DNA from: Clostridia bacterium
GTDB lineage: Bacteria > Bacillota > Clostridia > Oscillospirales > CAG-272
Assembly: GCA_017481595.1 (NCBI GenBank)
Contig: JAFUOY010000028.1
Coordinates: 62,001-126,000, forward strand
DNA length: 64,000 bases
Reading direction: 5' to 3'
Part shown: positions 9,057 to 18,114 of the stretch, piece by piece
Position numbering within the stretch: the stretch's first letter is position 1
Layout of the letters: every line of letters starts with the position of its first letter
Translations under genes and position numbers: made by a program
Notes under the pieces: model-generated
Seen by the model: only the letters and a program-made list of their open reading frames with translations
Told to the model about the DNA's origin: nothing
Databases searched by the model: none

Positions 9057-10061
9057 TTAGTCGTCGATATGGTGAAGGGAACGGATACCGAGCTCTTCAT
9101 AATTTACGTTCTTATATGCCTTGGGATTGCCCTTCTTACCCTTAAGCGCCTTCTCTGCTTCCTTGTATTCCTCCGCGGAAAATTCGGGATATGGGAACAG
9201 TTTGTGGAAGAGGAACTGCTGACCGATGGAAAGGATGGTTCTGAAGATCCAGTAAATACCGATAGCAGCGGCAAACTGGAACGTGATAACCATTGTCATA
9301 AGGGGAAGAATGTACATCATTATCTTCATAGAGTTCATAGAAGCGTTCATATCCTGCTGCTGAGGGCTCTGATATGCGAACTTCTTTGAAAGGAACTGTG
9401 AGAGGTACATAAGTCCAAGGTTAAGGATCGGTACGAAAACAAGGAACCAAGCCGCTGTTTTAAGCGCGCTCCAGGGGTCTTGTCCAAGGTCAACGCCGAA
9501 AAGCGTCATATTGGGAAGCGCTTCAACGCCGCCGATTTCTGTAATAGCTGCCTGAGCGCCCTCAGTAAGCTTGCTCCACGCCTCTGCGCCGCCGTTTTTA
9601 AGCTGCGCGATAACGGAGATCTGCGCTGTCGTACCCTTAGGATCTACTCCTAAGCTTGTATACATTGAATTAAGGATGTCTGCATCTACGATACCGCTGA
9701 TAAATTCAAGGGGACGGATAACTACGCGGTAAAGGGGGAAGATGATGATCATCTGAATGATGAGGGGAAGGCATCCTGCAAACTGGCTGTAGCCCTCTCT
9801 CTTATAAAGATCAAGGATCTCATTCTGAAGCTTCTGCAAGGTTACCTTATCGTTTCTTCCGCGGTACTTATTTCGTATAGCCATTTCCTTAGGTCTTAAG
9901 CTTGCCTGCTTGACCATATTTTTCTGCTGCTTAATACCGAAGGGGACCATAATTATCTGCATTGCAAGTGCAAACAAAAGCAACGCAACGACGTAGTTAT
10001 TTGTGAGCCAATAGCAGCCCTGCATAACGTAGCCGAGTATTTTAGCTAAAAAGTTAATCAT
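9057..10061 (-). CDS. yidC: YidC/Oxa1 family membrane protein insertase
   Basis: A 334-residue Gram-positive-type insertase. Hydrophobic segments are seen near residues 22-45, 95-118, 205-230 and 250-285, with the family cytoplasmic hairpin between the first two ([17 protein letters not shown]). There is no large extracytoplasmic beta domain, as expected outside Proteobacteria, but an insert of about 60 residues follows helix 2. It inserts small membrane proteins with or without SecYEG. It overlaps yidD by 8 bp and precedes jag. Confidence 0.93.
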   Translation of the reverse strand: MINFLAKILGYVMQGCYWLTNNYVVALLLFALAMQIIMVPFGIKQQKNMVKQASLRPKEMAIRNKYRGRNDKVTLQKLQNEILDLYKREGYSQFAGCLPLIIQMIIIFPLYRVVIRPLEFISGIVDADILNSMYTSLGVDPKGTTAQISVIAQLKNGGAEAWSKLTEGAQAAITEIGGVEALPNMTLFGVDLGQDPWSALKTAAWFLVFVPILNLGLMYLSQFLSKKFAYQSPQQQDMNASMNSMKIMMYILPLMTMVITFQFAAAIGIYWIFRTILSIGQQFLFHKLFPYPEFSAEEYKEAEKALKGKKGNPKAYKNVNYEELGIRSLHHIDD

Positions 10062-10320
10062 TATTATCTCCTGTATTGTCCGTATATTCCTGACGTTTAA
10101 AGGTAAACCTTTCAGGAACGGGATCGTAACCGCCTCGGCAGAAGGGATTACACCTTAAAATTCTGTATAAGGCGAGAATAGTCCCTCTTATAGCGCCGAA
10201 TCGTTCTATTGCCTCCAGAGCGTACTCCGAGCAAGAGGGTGTAAACCTACAGCTTGGGGGGAGTATGGGAGACAAAAGCTTGCGGTATAAGTGTATGAAA
10301 AATTTTAGAATTTTTTTCAT
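10054..10320 (-). CDS. yidD: YidD membrane protein insertion efficiency factor
   Basis: An 88-residue protein with the family signature: an N-terminal amphipathic helix ([15 protein letters not shown]), then [19 protein letters not shown] and [13 protein letters not shown]. It overlaps rnpA by 4 bp (ATGA) and yidC by 8 bp, so translation is probably coupled. YidD assists YidC-dependent insertion at the inner face of the membrane. Confidence 0.95.
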   Translation of the reverse strand: MKKILKFFIHLYRKLLSPILPPSCRFTPSCSEYALEAIERFGAIRGTILALYRILRCNPFCRGGYDPVPERFTFKRQEYTDNTGDNND

Positions 10321-10694
10321 TGTTCAATCATTCTTAACGAAGTAAACGCCTTCGTTAATTCTTTTTTAATATGAATCGAGGAAGCATCCACTATGGATGC
10401 GCGGGCAACGATAACTATAAGATAGCCCTTTTTCAGATTCATTTCATTTTCTGTCTGTCTTAAACCCTCACGCAAAATTCTTTTTACTCTGTTTCGTACA
10501 ACGGCGCCGCCCAGCTTTTTGGATACGGTAAGGCCGATTCTGTTTACGTACTCCTTCATAGGATTAGCTCTCATAAGCTTTTCCGACTTTAGGTCCTTAA
10601 GAACGTAAACGACAGTATTACGGGACACGAATTTCTGTCCCTTTGCGTAAGCCTTGGAATACAAATGGTTTTCTTTTATTGCAATATGCTTCAT
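10317..10694 (-). CDS. rnpA: ribonuclease P protein component
   Basis: A 125-residue basic protein that joins RNase P RNA to mature tRNA 5' ends. The family motif [12 protein letters not shown] is present. The start is taken as the ATG at 10694, which follows AAGGAGGGAAG; an in-frame upstream ATG at 10727 lacks a site and adds non-conserved residues. It lies between rpmH and yidD as in most Firmicutes. A terminator-like hairpin in the rpmH-rnpA gap may lower its expression relative to L34. Confidence 0.95.
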   Translation of the reverse strand: MKHIAIKENHLYSKAYAKGQKFVSRNTVVYVLKDLKSEKLMRANPMKEYVNRIGLTVSKKLGGAVVRNRVKRILREGLRQTENEMNLKKGYLIVIVARASIVDASSIHIKKELTKAFTSLRMIEQ

Positions 10695-10800
10695 AGGACT
10701 TCCCTCCTTGCAGGCCGATCCCTGCACTTGATATCACAATTTATGAACTGAAATTACAGTTATTATCTGTCCTTGTGCCGACAGAGGGCAGATGCCCGAC

Positions 10801-10835
10801 AAAAAAGCAGGAATCCGACATTCGCATCGGATTCC
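10801..10835 (-). terminator. intrinsic terminator between rpmH and rnpA
   Basis: Minus strand stem GGAATCCGA / TCGGATTCC with an 8-nt loop, followed within 3 nt by a run of six T. It lies inside the operon and would allow partial read-through from rpmH to rnpA. Confidence 0.7.
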
Positions 10836-10894
10836 TTACTCTATTTTGACGATGATCATCAAATTCACGATTTAACGCGAGTCTAAAGTGGGAA

Positions 10895-11029
10895 TTAGTA
10901 TGTGAGTCTAGCTCTACCCTTTGCGCGTCTTCTCTTCAATACTTTTCTACCGTCAGCAGTTCTCATTCTCTTTCTGAAGCCATGCTCCTTCTTTCTCTGA
11001 CGCTTCTTAGGCTGATAAGTTCTTAACAT
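10895..11029 (-). CDS. rpmH: 50S ribosomal protein L34
   Basis: A 44-residue highly basic protein starting [18 protein letters not shown] and ending KGRARLTY, the normal L34 sequence and length. The start at 11029 follows AAGGAGGTG. It is first in the rnpA-yidD-yidC-jag operon and has its own strong promoter at 11117-11146. dnaA, often divergent from rpmH, is not present next to it; a radical SAM gene lies upstream instead. Confidence 0.96.
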   Translation of the reverse strand: MLRTYQPKKRQRKKEHGFRKRMRTADGRKVLKRRRAKGRARLTY

Positions 11030-11116
11030 TGTAGCACCTCCTTAAACATATAAATTGGAAGCCGATGATTGTGCTTTTAAAAACCAATTTACCCTTTTGA
11101 TTTCAAGACAAGGTAT

Positions 11117-11146
11117 ATTATACACGCACACAAGGGCTTTTGTCAA
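11117..11146 (-). promoter_or_regulatory. rpmH operon promoter
   Basis: Minus strand TTGACA, 18 nt spacer, TATAAT, about 90 bp before rpmH. Confidence 0.75.
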
Positions 11147-11167
11147 GTGTTTTTTTACTTTTGCCGA

Positions 11168-13183
11168 TTATTTTTTTCGTTTTTGTGCTCCGTTTCCCTT
11201 TTTTGCGGGTGGAGTGGATGATTTTTTGTTCCTTACGTCCTTATTTTGTTTTGCGCTTGGACCGCTTTTCTGAGTCTTTTTGGGATTTTTATCATTTTTT
11301 GCGTTTTTTGGGGGCTGAGCCTTTGTATTTTTTCTTTCGCCCTTTCCCTTTTCAAGCGTTCTTGTATACTCCGAGCCCACTCTCATATCGGGCCTTACAA
11401 GGCATTTTTCGTCAAAGCCGATAAGGTCCTCTCTGCCTGCCTTTACAAGAGCCTCACGCACGAGATTTCTGTTTTCGGGGCGCTTATACTGTAAAAGAGC
11501 CCTTTGCATAAGCTTCTCGCGGTAGTCGTCGGTTGCATATACCTTCTTCATATCAAGGGGATTTATGCCTGTATAGTACATAACCGTGGAGGCAGTACCG
11601 GGGGTGGGATAAAAGTCCTGCACCTGCTCGGGATTGCAGCCCTGCTCCTTAAGATACAGAGAAAGCTCTATTGCATCGTTCAGCGTGCTGCCGGGGTGGG
11701 AGGACATAAGATAGGGCACAAGATACTGGTCAAGACCAAACTGCTTCGTAAGGGAGAAATACTTCTCGCGGAATTTATCGTACACGCGGACGTCGGGCTT
11801 ACCCATATACTTAAGCACACCCGACGAGCAATGCTCGGGAGCTACCTTAAGCTGACCGCTTACGTGGTCCTTAACAAGCTTTTTAAAGAAGGTATCGTCC
11901 TTATCCGCAAGCATATAGTCAAACCTTATGCCCGAGCGGATAAACACCTTTTTGACCTTGGGAAGGCTTTCCACAGCCTTAAGAAGCTCAATATACTCGC
12001 TATGGTCCGCAATAAGATTGGGACAAGGAGTAGGCACCAAGCATTTTCTGTTGCTGCACACACCTTTTTCAAGCTGCTTTTTGCAGGCGGGATAACGGAA
12101 ATTAGCGGTAGGGCCGCCAATATCGTGGATGTAGCCCTTGAAATCGGGCATAGAGGTAATCAGCTTTGCCTCCTCCACCACGCTTTCAATACTGCGGGAG
12201 TGCACGCTTCTTCCCTGATGGAAGGCAAGGGCGCAGAAATTACATCCGCCAAAGCATCCTCTGTTATGTGTGATGGAGAATTTTACCTCCGCAATTGCAG
12301 GCACGCCGCCGTCCTTTTCGTACACGGGGTGGTAGTTTCTCATATAAGGGAGGGCGTAGACCTTGTCAAGCTCCTCTCTTTCAAGAGGGAATGCGGGTGG
12401 GTTTTGCACCAGCTTTTTGTTGTCGTAATACTCGACTATCGCCTTGCCGTTTATAGCATCCTGATTTTTATACTGTACCCCAAAGGCTCTTGCATACTCC
12501 TCGGGGCTTTCCTTGATTTCATTAAAGTCAAATTCTGCGGCTACGGGATAGCTTACCTCGTCATCTCTTTGGCAAAGATAGACACATCCCCGCTCGTTTC
12601 TTATCTTTTTAACGGGAACACCGCGGTCAAGGAGCTTTGCGATCTTAAGAATTATGCTCTCTCCCATACCGTAGGTAAGTATGTCCGCGCGGGAGTCAAC
12701 GAGGACGGAGCGCCTTATTTTGTTGTCCCAATAATCATAGTGGGCAAAGCGGCGCAAGGACGCCTCAAGTCCGCCGATAATTACGGGAATATCTCCGTAC
12801 GCCTCTCTTATTCTGTTACAGTATACGATTACGGCGCGGTCGGGTCTTGCACCTATTTTTCCGCCGGGGGAGTAATAATCGTAGGAGCGCTTTTTCTTTG
12901 ATGCGGTATAGTGCGCCACCATAGAATCTATATTTCCCGCGCTTACAAGGAAGCCAAGACGTGGCTTACCGAATTTTTTAAAGTCGGTACAGCTTTTATA
13001 ATCGGGCTGCGCAAGCATAGCTACGGTAAATCCCGCATCCTCAAGCACGCGTGAGATTATTGCCGCGCCAAAGGAGGGATGGTCCACGTAGGCATCACCC
13101 GACACATAGACAAAGTCCACCTGTCCCCAGCCGCGCGCATCACATTCTTCTCTTGTAATGGGTAAAAATTCTTTTCCAATCAT
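11168..13183 (-). CDS. YgiQ family radical SAM protein (UPF0313)
   Basis: A 671-residue protein. N-terminal cobalamin-binding-like region (about 1-280), then the radical SAM core with CX3CX2C in the [10 protein letters not shown] segment near residue 315. The C-terminal 60-70 residues are a Lys/Pro/Gln-rich disordered tail. The length and motifs (HPSFGAA near residue 37, GGIEASLRR-like GGLEASLRR near 160) match the YgiQ family, whose reaction is unknown. The tail explains the low-complexity DNA at 11170-11350. It is third in a leftward gene set with the ECF/kinase fusion and the TIGR02206 gene. Confidence 0.9.
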   Translation of the reverse strand: MIGKEFLPITREECDARGWGQVDFVYVSGDAYVDHPSFGAAIISRVLEDAGFTVAMLAQPDYKSCTDFKKFGKPRLGFLVSAGNIDSMVAHYTASKKKRSYDYYSPGGKIGARPDRAVIVYCNRIREAYGDIPVIIGGLEASLRRFAHYDYWDNKIRRSVLVDSRADILTYGMGESIILKIAKLLDRGVPVKKIRNERGCVYLCQRDDEVSYPVAAEFDFNEIKESPEEYARAFGVQYKNQDAINGKAIVEYYDNKKLVQNPPAFPLEREELDKVYALPYMRNYHPVYEKDGGVPAIAEVKFSITHNRGCFGGCNFCALAFHQGRSVHSRSIESVVEEAKLITSMPDFKGYIHDIGGPTANFRYPACKKQLEKGVCSNRKCLVPTPCPNLIADHSEYIELLKAVESLPKVKKVFIRSGIRFDYMLADKDDTFFKKLVKDHVSGQLKVAPEHCSSGVLKYMGKPDVRVYDKFREKYFSLTKQFGLDQYLVPYLMSSHPGSTLNDAIELSLYLKEQGCNPEQVQDFYPTPGTASTVMYYTGINPLDMKKVYATDDYREKLMQRALLQYKRPENRNLVREALVKAGREDLIGFDEKCLVRPDMRVGSEYTRTLEKGKGERKNTKAQPPKNAKNDKNPKKTQKSGPSAKQNKDVRNKKSSTPPAKKGNGAQKRKK

Positions 13184-13202
13184 TAAAAATTCCTCTTAGA
13201 TA

Positions 13203-14327
13203 CTATTTATCTATTCCGTTTAACCGTATGTCGCATCTTTCCATTACGGAAAGCTCTTTTATGTATTTTTCCTCAAGGGGTATCCATTTTTCAAAAAAGG
13301 CTTTTGATTTTTCCTCGCCGCGCTTAAAAATTCTCGCTTCCTGCTCCTCCTTGGTAACGTCAAGAAAAACCTTGATATTATAGTAGGAAAAAAGGTCGGG
13401 ATGGGTGGAATACGCCCCCTCAATAACCGTAAGCTCCGTCGGAATTACAGACACAGGGTCGCCAAAATCCATTTTTGCACAGTCAAAGGGACGGTAGGTA
13501 AAGCTCTCCCCCCTTGAAAGCGGGATAAGCACCTCTGAAAGAAAACGCTCTCTGTCTACATTTCCTCCCGCCTCGTTATATCTCTCCTTCGTTCTTTGCT
13601 CGGGACGGAGGAAGAAATCGTCCATATGTATTACGTTACATTTATACACGGCTTTAAGAAGCTGGCTAAGGGTGGTCTTTCCGCTGCCGCTTCTGCCGTC
13701 TATTGCCAAAATTACTTTGCCGTTTTTAAGTCGGGCGTCAATTTTAGCAAAAAGCTGACTCAAATCAGCATATCCGCTATTTGATATTGATTTGGTTTCC
13801 TTCTGTAAAAGCGCCTTTTCTATAAGAAAAACAGCCACAGGTACTATGATGATCTGAACTACAATACCCGGGATGGCGTTGGTTACCGCTCCCGCAATAA
13901 ATGCGGCAAGGGTATAGCTGCCACCCTTAATTCCCATACATATGAGCATTGAAATGCCGAACACTATTCTGCCAAGTATCATTGAGGTAAGAAGGGATAC
14001 GTATATGTACGGTCTTTTTTTAGGAAGTAATTTGCGCATAAGTCCCGCAAAAGCACCGTAAGCCGCAAGCTCAAACGCCATGCTTACCGCCATGGGGAAA
14101 AGCACGGGAGCGCCCAAGGTAAGGGAGCGCAAAAGCGGAGTTGCAAAGCCGACAGCAAGTCCCCATTGCCATCCGCAAATAAATCCGCAGATAAGGACGG
14201 GAATATGCATGGGGCAAAGCATAGATCCGATTTCGGGTATTTGCCCCGTCAGAAAGGGCAATACGTAGCCAAGAGCCATAAAAAGCCCTGCCAAAACCAT
14301 TTTTAAATTTTTGTTATACGTTTTCAT
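13203..14327 (-). CDS. fusion of an ECF transporter S component and a uridine-kinase-like P-loop kinase
   Basis: A 374-residue two-domain protein. Residues 1-175 are a six-helix ECF substrate-binding subunit (conserved LCPMHIPVLICGF). From about 200 there is a cytosolic P-loop kinase with Walker A GRSGSGKTT, a Dx-type acidic site in VIHMDDFF, and a LID-like arginine segment (IFKRGEEKS). The arrangement suggests uptake coupled to phosphorylation, which would trap the substrate in the cell. ECF systems need an energizing module (EcfA/A'/T), not present in this window. Substrate unknown: a nucleoside or a vitamin precursor would fit the kinase family. The domain calls are confident; the function is inferred. 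Confidence 0.82.
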   Translation of the reverse strand: MKTYNKNLKMVLAGLFMALGYVLPFLTGQIPEIGSMLCPMHIPVLICGFICGWQWGLAVGFATPLLRSLTLGAPVLFPMAVSMAFELAAYGAFAGLMRKLLPKKRPYIYVSLLTSMILGRIVFGISMLICMGIKGGSYTLAAFIAGAVTNAIPGIVVQIIIVPVAVFLIEKALLQKETKSISNSGYADLSQLFAKIDARLKNGKVILAIDGRSGSGKTTLSQLLKAVYKCNVIHMDDFFLRPEQRTKERYNEAGGNVDRERFLSEVLIPLSRGESFTYRPFDCAKMDFGDPVSVIPTELTVIEGAYSTHPDLFSYYNIKVFLDVTKEEQEARIFKRGEEKSKAFFEKWIPLEEKYIKELSVMERCDIRLNGIDK

Positions 14328-14361
14328 AATGCCCTTTCGATTGCTTTTATCAATTAAAAAT

Positions 14362-15210
14362 TTACTCTTTTATCTTCTTTTTTGAGGTTATATGAGTATA
14401 AAGCTTGATTATACCCTTATGTATAAAGTAGGCTGCAAAGAATAAGCCCTCTACCAAGAATAACAGCAATACCAGACGTCCCCATACGTTGGGCGCGATC
14501 TTGACAAGCACGTCCATAATAGAGCCGCCGCCCTCCATCGTTCCTACCGCAAGATAGAGATAGTTTGGTGAGTAACCCGGATCAGTTGCTGCCACAAGGG
14601 GCGGAATATTGAAATTGCATATCATTGCAAAGGTTACAAGAATTGACATAAAGCCCGTTGCCTTGATTATTCCCGTAAGCTTTGGTCTGAAGCCGTGAAC
14701 AAAGGTCATATAGAATACGGAAAGAGGAGGTAAAATATGCTCAAGCCAATACTGATAATATCTGTAATAGCCGGGACCTGTGGTCGAAATTACCGCAGGA
14801 GTAAGAAGGGGGAACAATCCCAGAGTGAAGCACACATAGAAGCAAATGGGATATATGAATTTGCTCTTTTTGAACATCATAAACGCGGCAAGGATGCAAG
14901 TCCATCCGCATACCTGCAAGGGGAATTTGTCAAGCATATTGTGTTCAACAAGGTTGCCGGGTCCTACGTATACAAGACGCCAATAATAGGACATCTCGCA
15001 AATGATCATAGCCACAGCCATAGCAAAGCGCAGATCTCCCTCGTGCTTCCAATCTCTTATCTTTTCTCTGTAGCGGAATATAAGATATATTCCAAGCGCA
15101 AAAACCAGAAGGGGTACAAAATGCGCCAAGGACCAATACTTAAAATCGCCCTTTTCTCCGTAACCGAAGAAGCCCTCGTTAAAAAATCTTGCCCATGCAT
15201 TATTTTCCAT
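14362..15210 (-). CDS. TIGR02206 (YwaF-like) integral membrane protein
   Basis: A 282-residue protein with about seven transmembrane helices and the family features FPLQVCGW (near residue 95) and a conserved N-terminal WSLAHFVPLL. The function of the family is not established. It is the first gene of a leftward set with the ECF/kinase fusion (34 bp gap) and the YgiQ gene; a promoter lies at 15264-15292. Confidence 0.8.
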   Translation of the reverse strand: MENNAWARFFNEGFFGYGEKGDFKYWSLAHFVPLLVFALGIYLIFRYREKIRDWKHEGDLRFAMAVAMIICEMSYYWRLVYVGPGNLVEHNMLDKFPLQVCGWTCILAAFMMFKKSKFIYPICFYVCFTLGLFPLLTPAVISTTGPGYYRYYQYWLEHILPPLSVFYMTFVHGFRPKLTGIIKATGFMSILVTFAMICNFNIPPLVAATDPGYSPNYLYLAVGTMEGGGSIMDVLVKIAPNVWGRLVLLLFLVEGLFFAAYFIHKGIIKLYTHITSKKKIKE

Positions 15211-15263
15211 AAGTTCTCCATTTTACCCGAAAAGCCATCGCTTTTTTGTATTTCGTACCTTTT

Positions 15264-15292
15264 ATTTTACCATATTTTAACGGTTTTTTCAA
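15264..15292 (-). promoter_or_regulatory. promoter of the TIGR02206 gene set
   Basis: Minus strand TTGAAA, 17 nt, TAAAAT, about 55 bp before the gene start. Confidence 0.65.
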
Positions 15293-15355
15293 TACTGAAT
15301 TTATAATTCCTCCCGCACTCGCGCATACATTACGCATTTTTACAAAAATAAATAC

Positions 15356-15384
15356 AAAAAAGCGACACGTGGTGCCGCTTTTTT
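15356..15384 (-). terminator. terminator of the first BspA-like gene
   Basis: AAAAAAGCGACAC-GTG-GTGCCGCTTTTTT, with one internal mismatch. The identical sequence ends the second BspA-like gene at 18568-18596. Confidence 0.8.
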
Positions 15385-15412
15385 GTTCGAATAGAAAATT
15401 CGGTGTTATAAT

Positions 15413-17383
15413 TTATGAAGCATCGCTTCTCTCAGCGCCCCAGACGATAGCCTTTACGTCTTCCGGCAGCTCCTTGTACCAGTTTTCGGGCATTGCATCC
15501 GCCTCACAGTACAAGGTAAGATTTGTACAATTTGCAAATGCCGCCTCTTTTATTACAGTTACATCCCCAAGAGTTGCGATTTGCATTTTTTGACAGCCCG
15601 TAAACGCATACTCTCCTATAGATTTTATTCCGCTGTGTAATTCTATCTTTTGAAGAGAGGAGCAACTATGAAAGGCATAATTTTCTATTTTTGTTAAGCC
15701 TTCGGGTATGTTTATGCTTTTTAGAGCCTTACAATTGAAAAACGCACTCTCCCCCATAGCCGTCAAGCCGTCGGGAAGCTTTATCGACACCAATTTTGTG
15801 CAATTTTGGAATTCTCCCTCTCCAAAGGTCTTGATGCTGTCAGGCAACGTTACCGTTCTTAATGCCGAACATGAACTAAAGGTTTCCCCCTCCAATTTAG
15901 TTACACCGTCGGGAATTTCAATACTCTCAAGATTAGTGCATCTACGAAAGGCGAAAGCCCCTATTTTGTTAACGGTTTTGGGTATAGTTATACTCTTCAA
16001 GGTTGAACATCTATCAAAGGCGTGCTTTTCAATGGAATTAACTCCATTTGGTATTGTATAAGACGATACTTTTTTTGCCACAGGGTATCTGATCAATTTT
16101 GTTCCGTCCTTGCTGAACAAAACGCCATCAATAGATTTAAAGTCGGCATTTTCACCATCTACGGTAAAGCCTTCAATACTATCACACATGGAGAATGTAT
16201 TTTCGTTAATGTTCTTGAGAGTTTTAGTTATTTTTATTTCTTTGACAAACTTTGCACCGTAAAAAGCATTATCACTTATTTCTGTTACACCTTCGGGAAT
16301 TTCGAATGTGGAGATATTCAAAGCTACAGGGAAATAGATAAGCGTTTTTCTATCTTTACTATACAACGCACCGTCTATGGAACGAAAATAATTATTTTCT
16401 TCACTTACGCTTATTTCAGAAAGATTTTGATAATTACCGTGTATTCCATCAGCATAGGATACATCGGGACCAAAGGTTATTTTTTCAAGAGAGGAGCAGT
16501 CTGTAAATATTCTGCCAAACATTGTCTCTGTATTGCAAAGAATTACAGCATCCGTAAGACGGCGGCATTCTTCAAATGCTCCGACTCCTATATAAGTTAC
16601 ACTGTCAGGAATCGTAATTGACGTGAGATGATCGCATGAACTAAATGCTCTGACTCCTATATAAGTTACGCTGTCAGGAATTATAATCTCCTCAAGCTTG
16701 GAGCAACGGTAAAATGCTCCGCTTCCTATATGAGTCACACTATCGGGAATTGTAATCTCCTCAATATTGGAGCATCTTTTAAATGCGCCTTCCCCTATAT
16801 GAGTAATACTATCGGGAATTACAACTGACGTAATATTCAAGCAGTCACCAAATGCATGATTTCCTATTTTGGTAATGGGCTTTTCCTTATACGATGCGGG
16901 AATACCTTCAAATTCAGTGTTTTCATTATAGTAATATTTTTGTATAGTATAGGAATCTCCCTCAAGCTCCATAACAAAGGAACCGTAAATGTCATTCCAT
17001 TTTGCATAGAGAGTTAAGTCTCCCTCGATATCTTTATCTATGTAACCATCCGTTTTATTTGTAAATTCAGGATCTGTGTACCAATCGGCAAATACGTAAT
17101 TTTCCTTTTCGGGGCTTGATAAATAAACGAACTCTCCCGTTTTGTACGTGTCCGGATTAAAGCGGCTGTTAGTTCCGCCGTTCAGCTCGTAGGTTATATT
17201 GTACTCTCCGCTTGGATTCGTTGTTGGAGCCTCAGTCGTAGGCGCTTCCGTGGTCGGAGCCTCGGTAGTTGGCGCTTCTGTGGTAGGTATATCCGTTGTT
17301 GTGGTATTGTTATCTCCAACACAGGAAACGAATACGGACGTAAGCATCAGTACCGCTAATAAAATCGACGTTAACTTTTTCAT
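15413..17383 (-). CDS. BspA-type leucine-rich-repeat lipoprotein (copy 1)
   Basis: A 656-residue surface protein. Signal peptide and lipobox at the N terminus (MLTSVFVSC, lipidated Cys about residue 21), then about four TTEAP repeats, an InlB-type beta-grasp repeat (about 60-130, ending LTLYAKW) and about 18 BspA/LRR_5 repeats of the type ITIPDSVTHIGSGAFYRCSK. Such proteins bind host or bacterial surfaces. The start at 17383 follows AAAGGAGG; an in-frame upstream ATG at 17419 would spoil the signal peptide. It is paralogous to the gene at 18630-20735, with a nearly identical signal peptide, promoter and terminator. Confidence 0.9.
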   Translation of the reverse strand: MKKLTSILLAVLMLTSVFVSCVGDNNTTTTDIPTTEAPTTEAPTTEAPTTEAPTTNPSGEYNITYELNGGTNSRFNPDTYKTGEFVYLSSPEKENYVFADWYTDPEFTNKTDGYIDKDIEGDLTLYAKWNDIYGSFVMELEGDSYTIQKYYYNENTEFEGIPASYKEKPITKIGNHAFGDCLNITSVVIPDSITHIGEGAFKRCSNIEEITIPDSVTHIGSGAFYRCSKLEEIIIPDSVTYIGVRAFSSCDHLTSITIPDSVTYIGVGAFEECRRLTDAVILCNTETMFGRIFTDCSSLEKITFGPDVSYADGIHGNYQNLSEISVSEENNYFRSIDGALYSKDRKTLIYFPVALNISTFEIPEGVTEISDNAFYGAKFVKEIKITKTLKNINENTFSMCDSIEGFTVDGENADFKSIDGVLFSKDGTKLIRYPVAKKVSSYTIPNGVNSIEKHAFDRCSTLKSITIPKTVNKIGAFAFRRCTNLESIEIPDGVTKLEGETFSSCSALRTVTLPDSIKTFGEGEFQNCTKLVSIKLPDGLTAMGESAFFNCKALKSINIPEGLTKIENYAFHSCSSLQKIELHSGIKSIGEYAFTGCQKMQIATLGDVTVIKEAAFANCTNLTLYCEADAMPENWYKELPEDVKAIVWGAERSDAS

Positions 17384-17414
17384 AGTTTTTCCTCCTTTGC
17401 CTATATAAAGACTT

Positions 17415-17505
17415 TTCAATGTCTACCTATTTCGATAGACTCTGTCATACTCATTCTATCATATTAAATGCATTTTGTCAATATAATATTTATCACATTA
17501 GAAAA
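17415..17505. repeat. duplicated upstream region of the BspA-like genes, copy 1
   Basis: About 90 bp differing from 20766-20857 essentially by a single-base indel. On the minus strand it holds TTGACA (17476-17481), 17 nt, TAGAAT (17453-17458). The leader contains the inverted repeat GTCTACC / GATAGAC, a possible operator or leader hairpin. Confidence 0.85.
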
Positions 17506-17726
17506 AAGGACAGATAACGTTATGTCCTCGTCAAAAATACAGCTTTCGATTGCGGTCATAACGAAATTCACCTAACGGTGAGTGAAATTGCTCAGCAGTG
17601 TAATATTTGCTTTTGCAAAACGCGAAAAATTTCATTTTATATTCAGCAAAACCGAATTTATAATAAGATCTCTGTAATCAAAAAAACACTTACGAAAAAT
17701 GATTCGTAAGTGTTTTTTATAAGTTA
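17506..17726. other. intergenic stretch with degenerate hairpin units and terminator
   Basis: No gene seen. Holds a GGACA...TGTCC hairpin, TCACC-TAA-CGGTGA followed by GTGAAAT, and TTTTGCAAAA, resembling a decayed version of the hairpin array at 2600-2780. A terminator is at 17681-17718 (ACACTTACGAA / TTCGTAAGTGT), serving the leftward XRE gene. Confidence 0.5.
17681..17718. terminator. bidirectional terminator downstream of the small XRE gene
   Basis: Stem ACACTTACGAA / TTCGTAAGTGT with A and T runs on the two sides. Confidence 0.8.
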
Positions 17727-17963
17727 TTATTCTTCCTCAGGCTCATTAAAGTATTCCCTGTCAAAAAATTCGGACAGAGTTATGCCTGCGCCCTCACAAA
17801 ATCGCTTTACAGTAATGATTTTTGAGCATTTTGTTCTGCCCTTGATAAGATCATAAATTGCCGAGGGTGACATTCCGCCACTCAAGGCAATATCGCATAC
17901 GTTACTGCCCCTCTCGTTGCAAATTTCCTCAATTCTTTTAACGATTGCGTCATTTAATTTCAT
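17727..17963 (-). CDS. small XRE-family repressor
   Basis: A 78-residue helix-turn-helix protein (SGGMSPSAIYDLIKGRTK is the recognition region) with an acidic tail. The start at 17963 follows AAAGGTGGG; the longer open frame upstream runs through the promoter/operator region and is not real. It is divergent from the SLOG-like gene, and the gap contains repeated GTGGa-n-TTCCAC palindromes that are the likely binding sites. Probably an autorepressor that also controls the SLOG gene (inference). Confidence 0.82.
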   Translation of the reverse strand: MKLNDAIVKRIEEICNERGSNVCDIALSGGMSPSAIYDLIKGRTKCSKIITVKRFCEGAGITLSEFFDREYFNEPEEE

Positions 17964-17983
17964 ATTTTTACCCACCTTTTTAC

Positions 17984-17993
17984 GGAGTTCCAC
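17984..17993. promoter_or_regulatory. third (half) operator near the XRE start
   Basis: GGAGTTCCAC, matching the right part of the palindrome at 18026-18039, placed 20 bp before the XRE start codon. Confidence 0.5.
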
Positions 17994-18025
17994 AATTATT
18001 ATAGGTAAATATGAAATTATTCTCT

Positions 18026-18039
18026 CGTGGAGTTCCACG
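18026..18039. promoter_or_regulatory. operator 1 of the XRE/SLOG locus
   Basis: Palindrome CGTGGAGTTCCACG ending 3 bp before the -35 box of the rightward promoter. Confidence 0.7.
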
Positions 18040-18042
18040 ATA

Positions 18043-18071
18043 TTGACAAGGTTTTTCATTAGAGTTATAAT
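18043..18071 (+). promoter_or_regulatory. consensus promoter of the SLOG-like gene
   Basis: TTGACA, 17 nt, TATAAT, a perfect sigma-A consensus. Flanked by operators at 18026-18039 and 18085-18098, whose centres are 59 bp apart. Confidence 0.85.
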
Positions 18072-18084
18072 GTATTCGTAAAAT

Positions 18085-18098
18085 CGTGGTATTCCACG
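18085..18098. promoter_or_regulatory. operator 2 of the XRE/SLOG locus
   Basis: CGTGGTATTCCACG, in the transcribed leader 14 bp after the -10 box. Confidence 0.7.
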
Positions 18099-18114
18099 AA
18101 TATGGAGGTATAAT

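Noticed and set aside
11504..12901. 465-codon open frame on the plus strand
   Set aside because: Entirely antisense to the YgiQ-like radical SAM gene, which has clear family motifs; no ribosome site and no recognisable domain.
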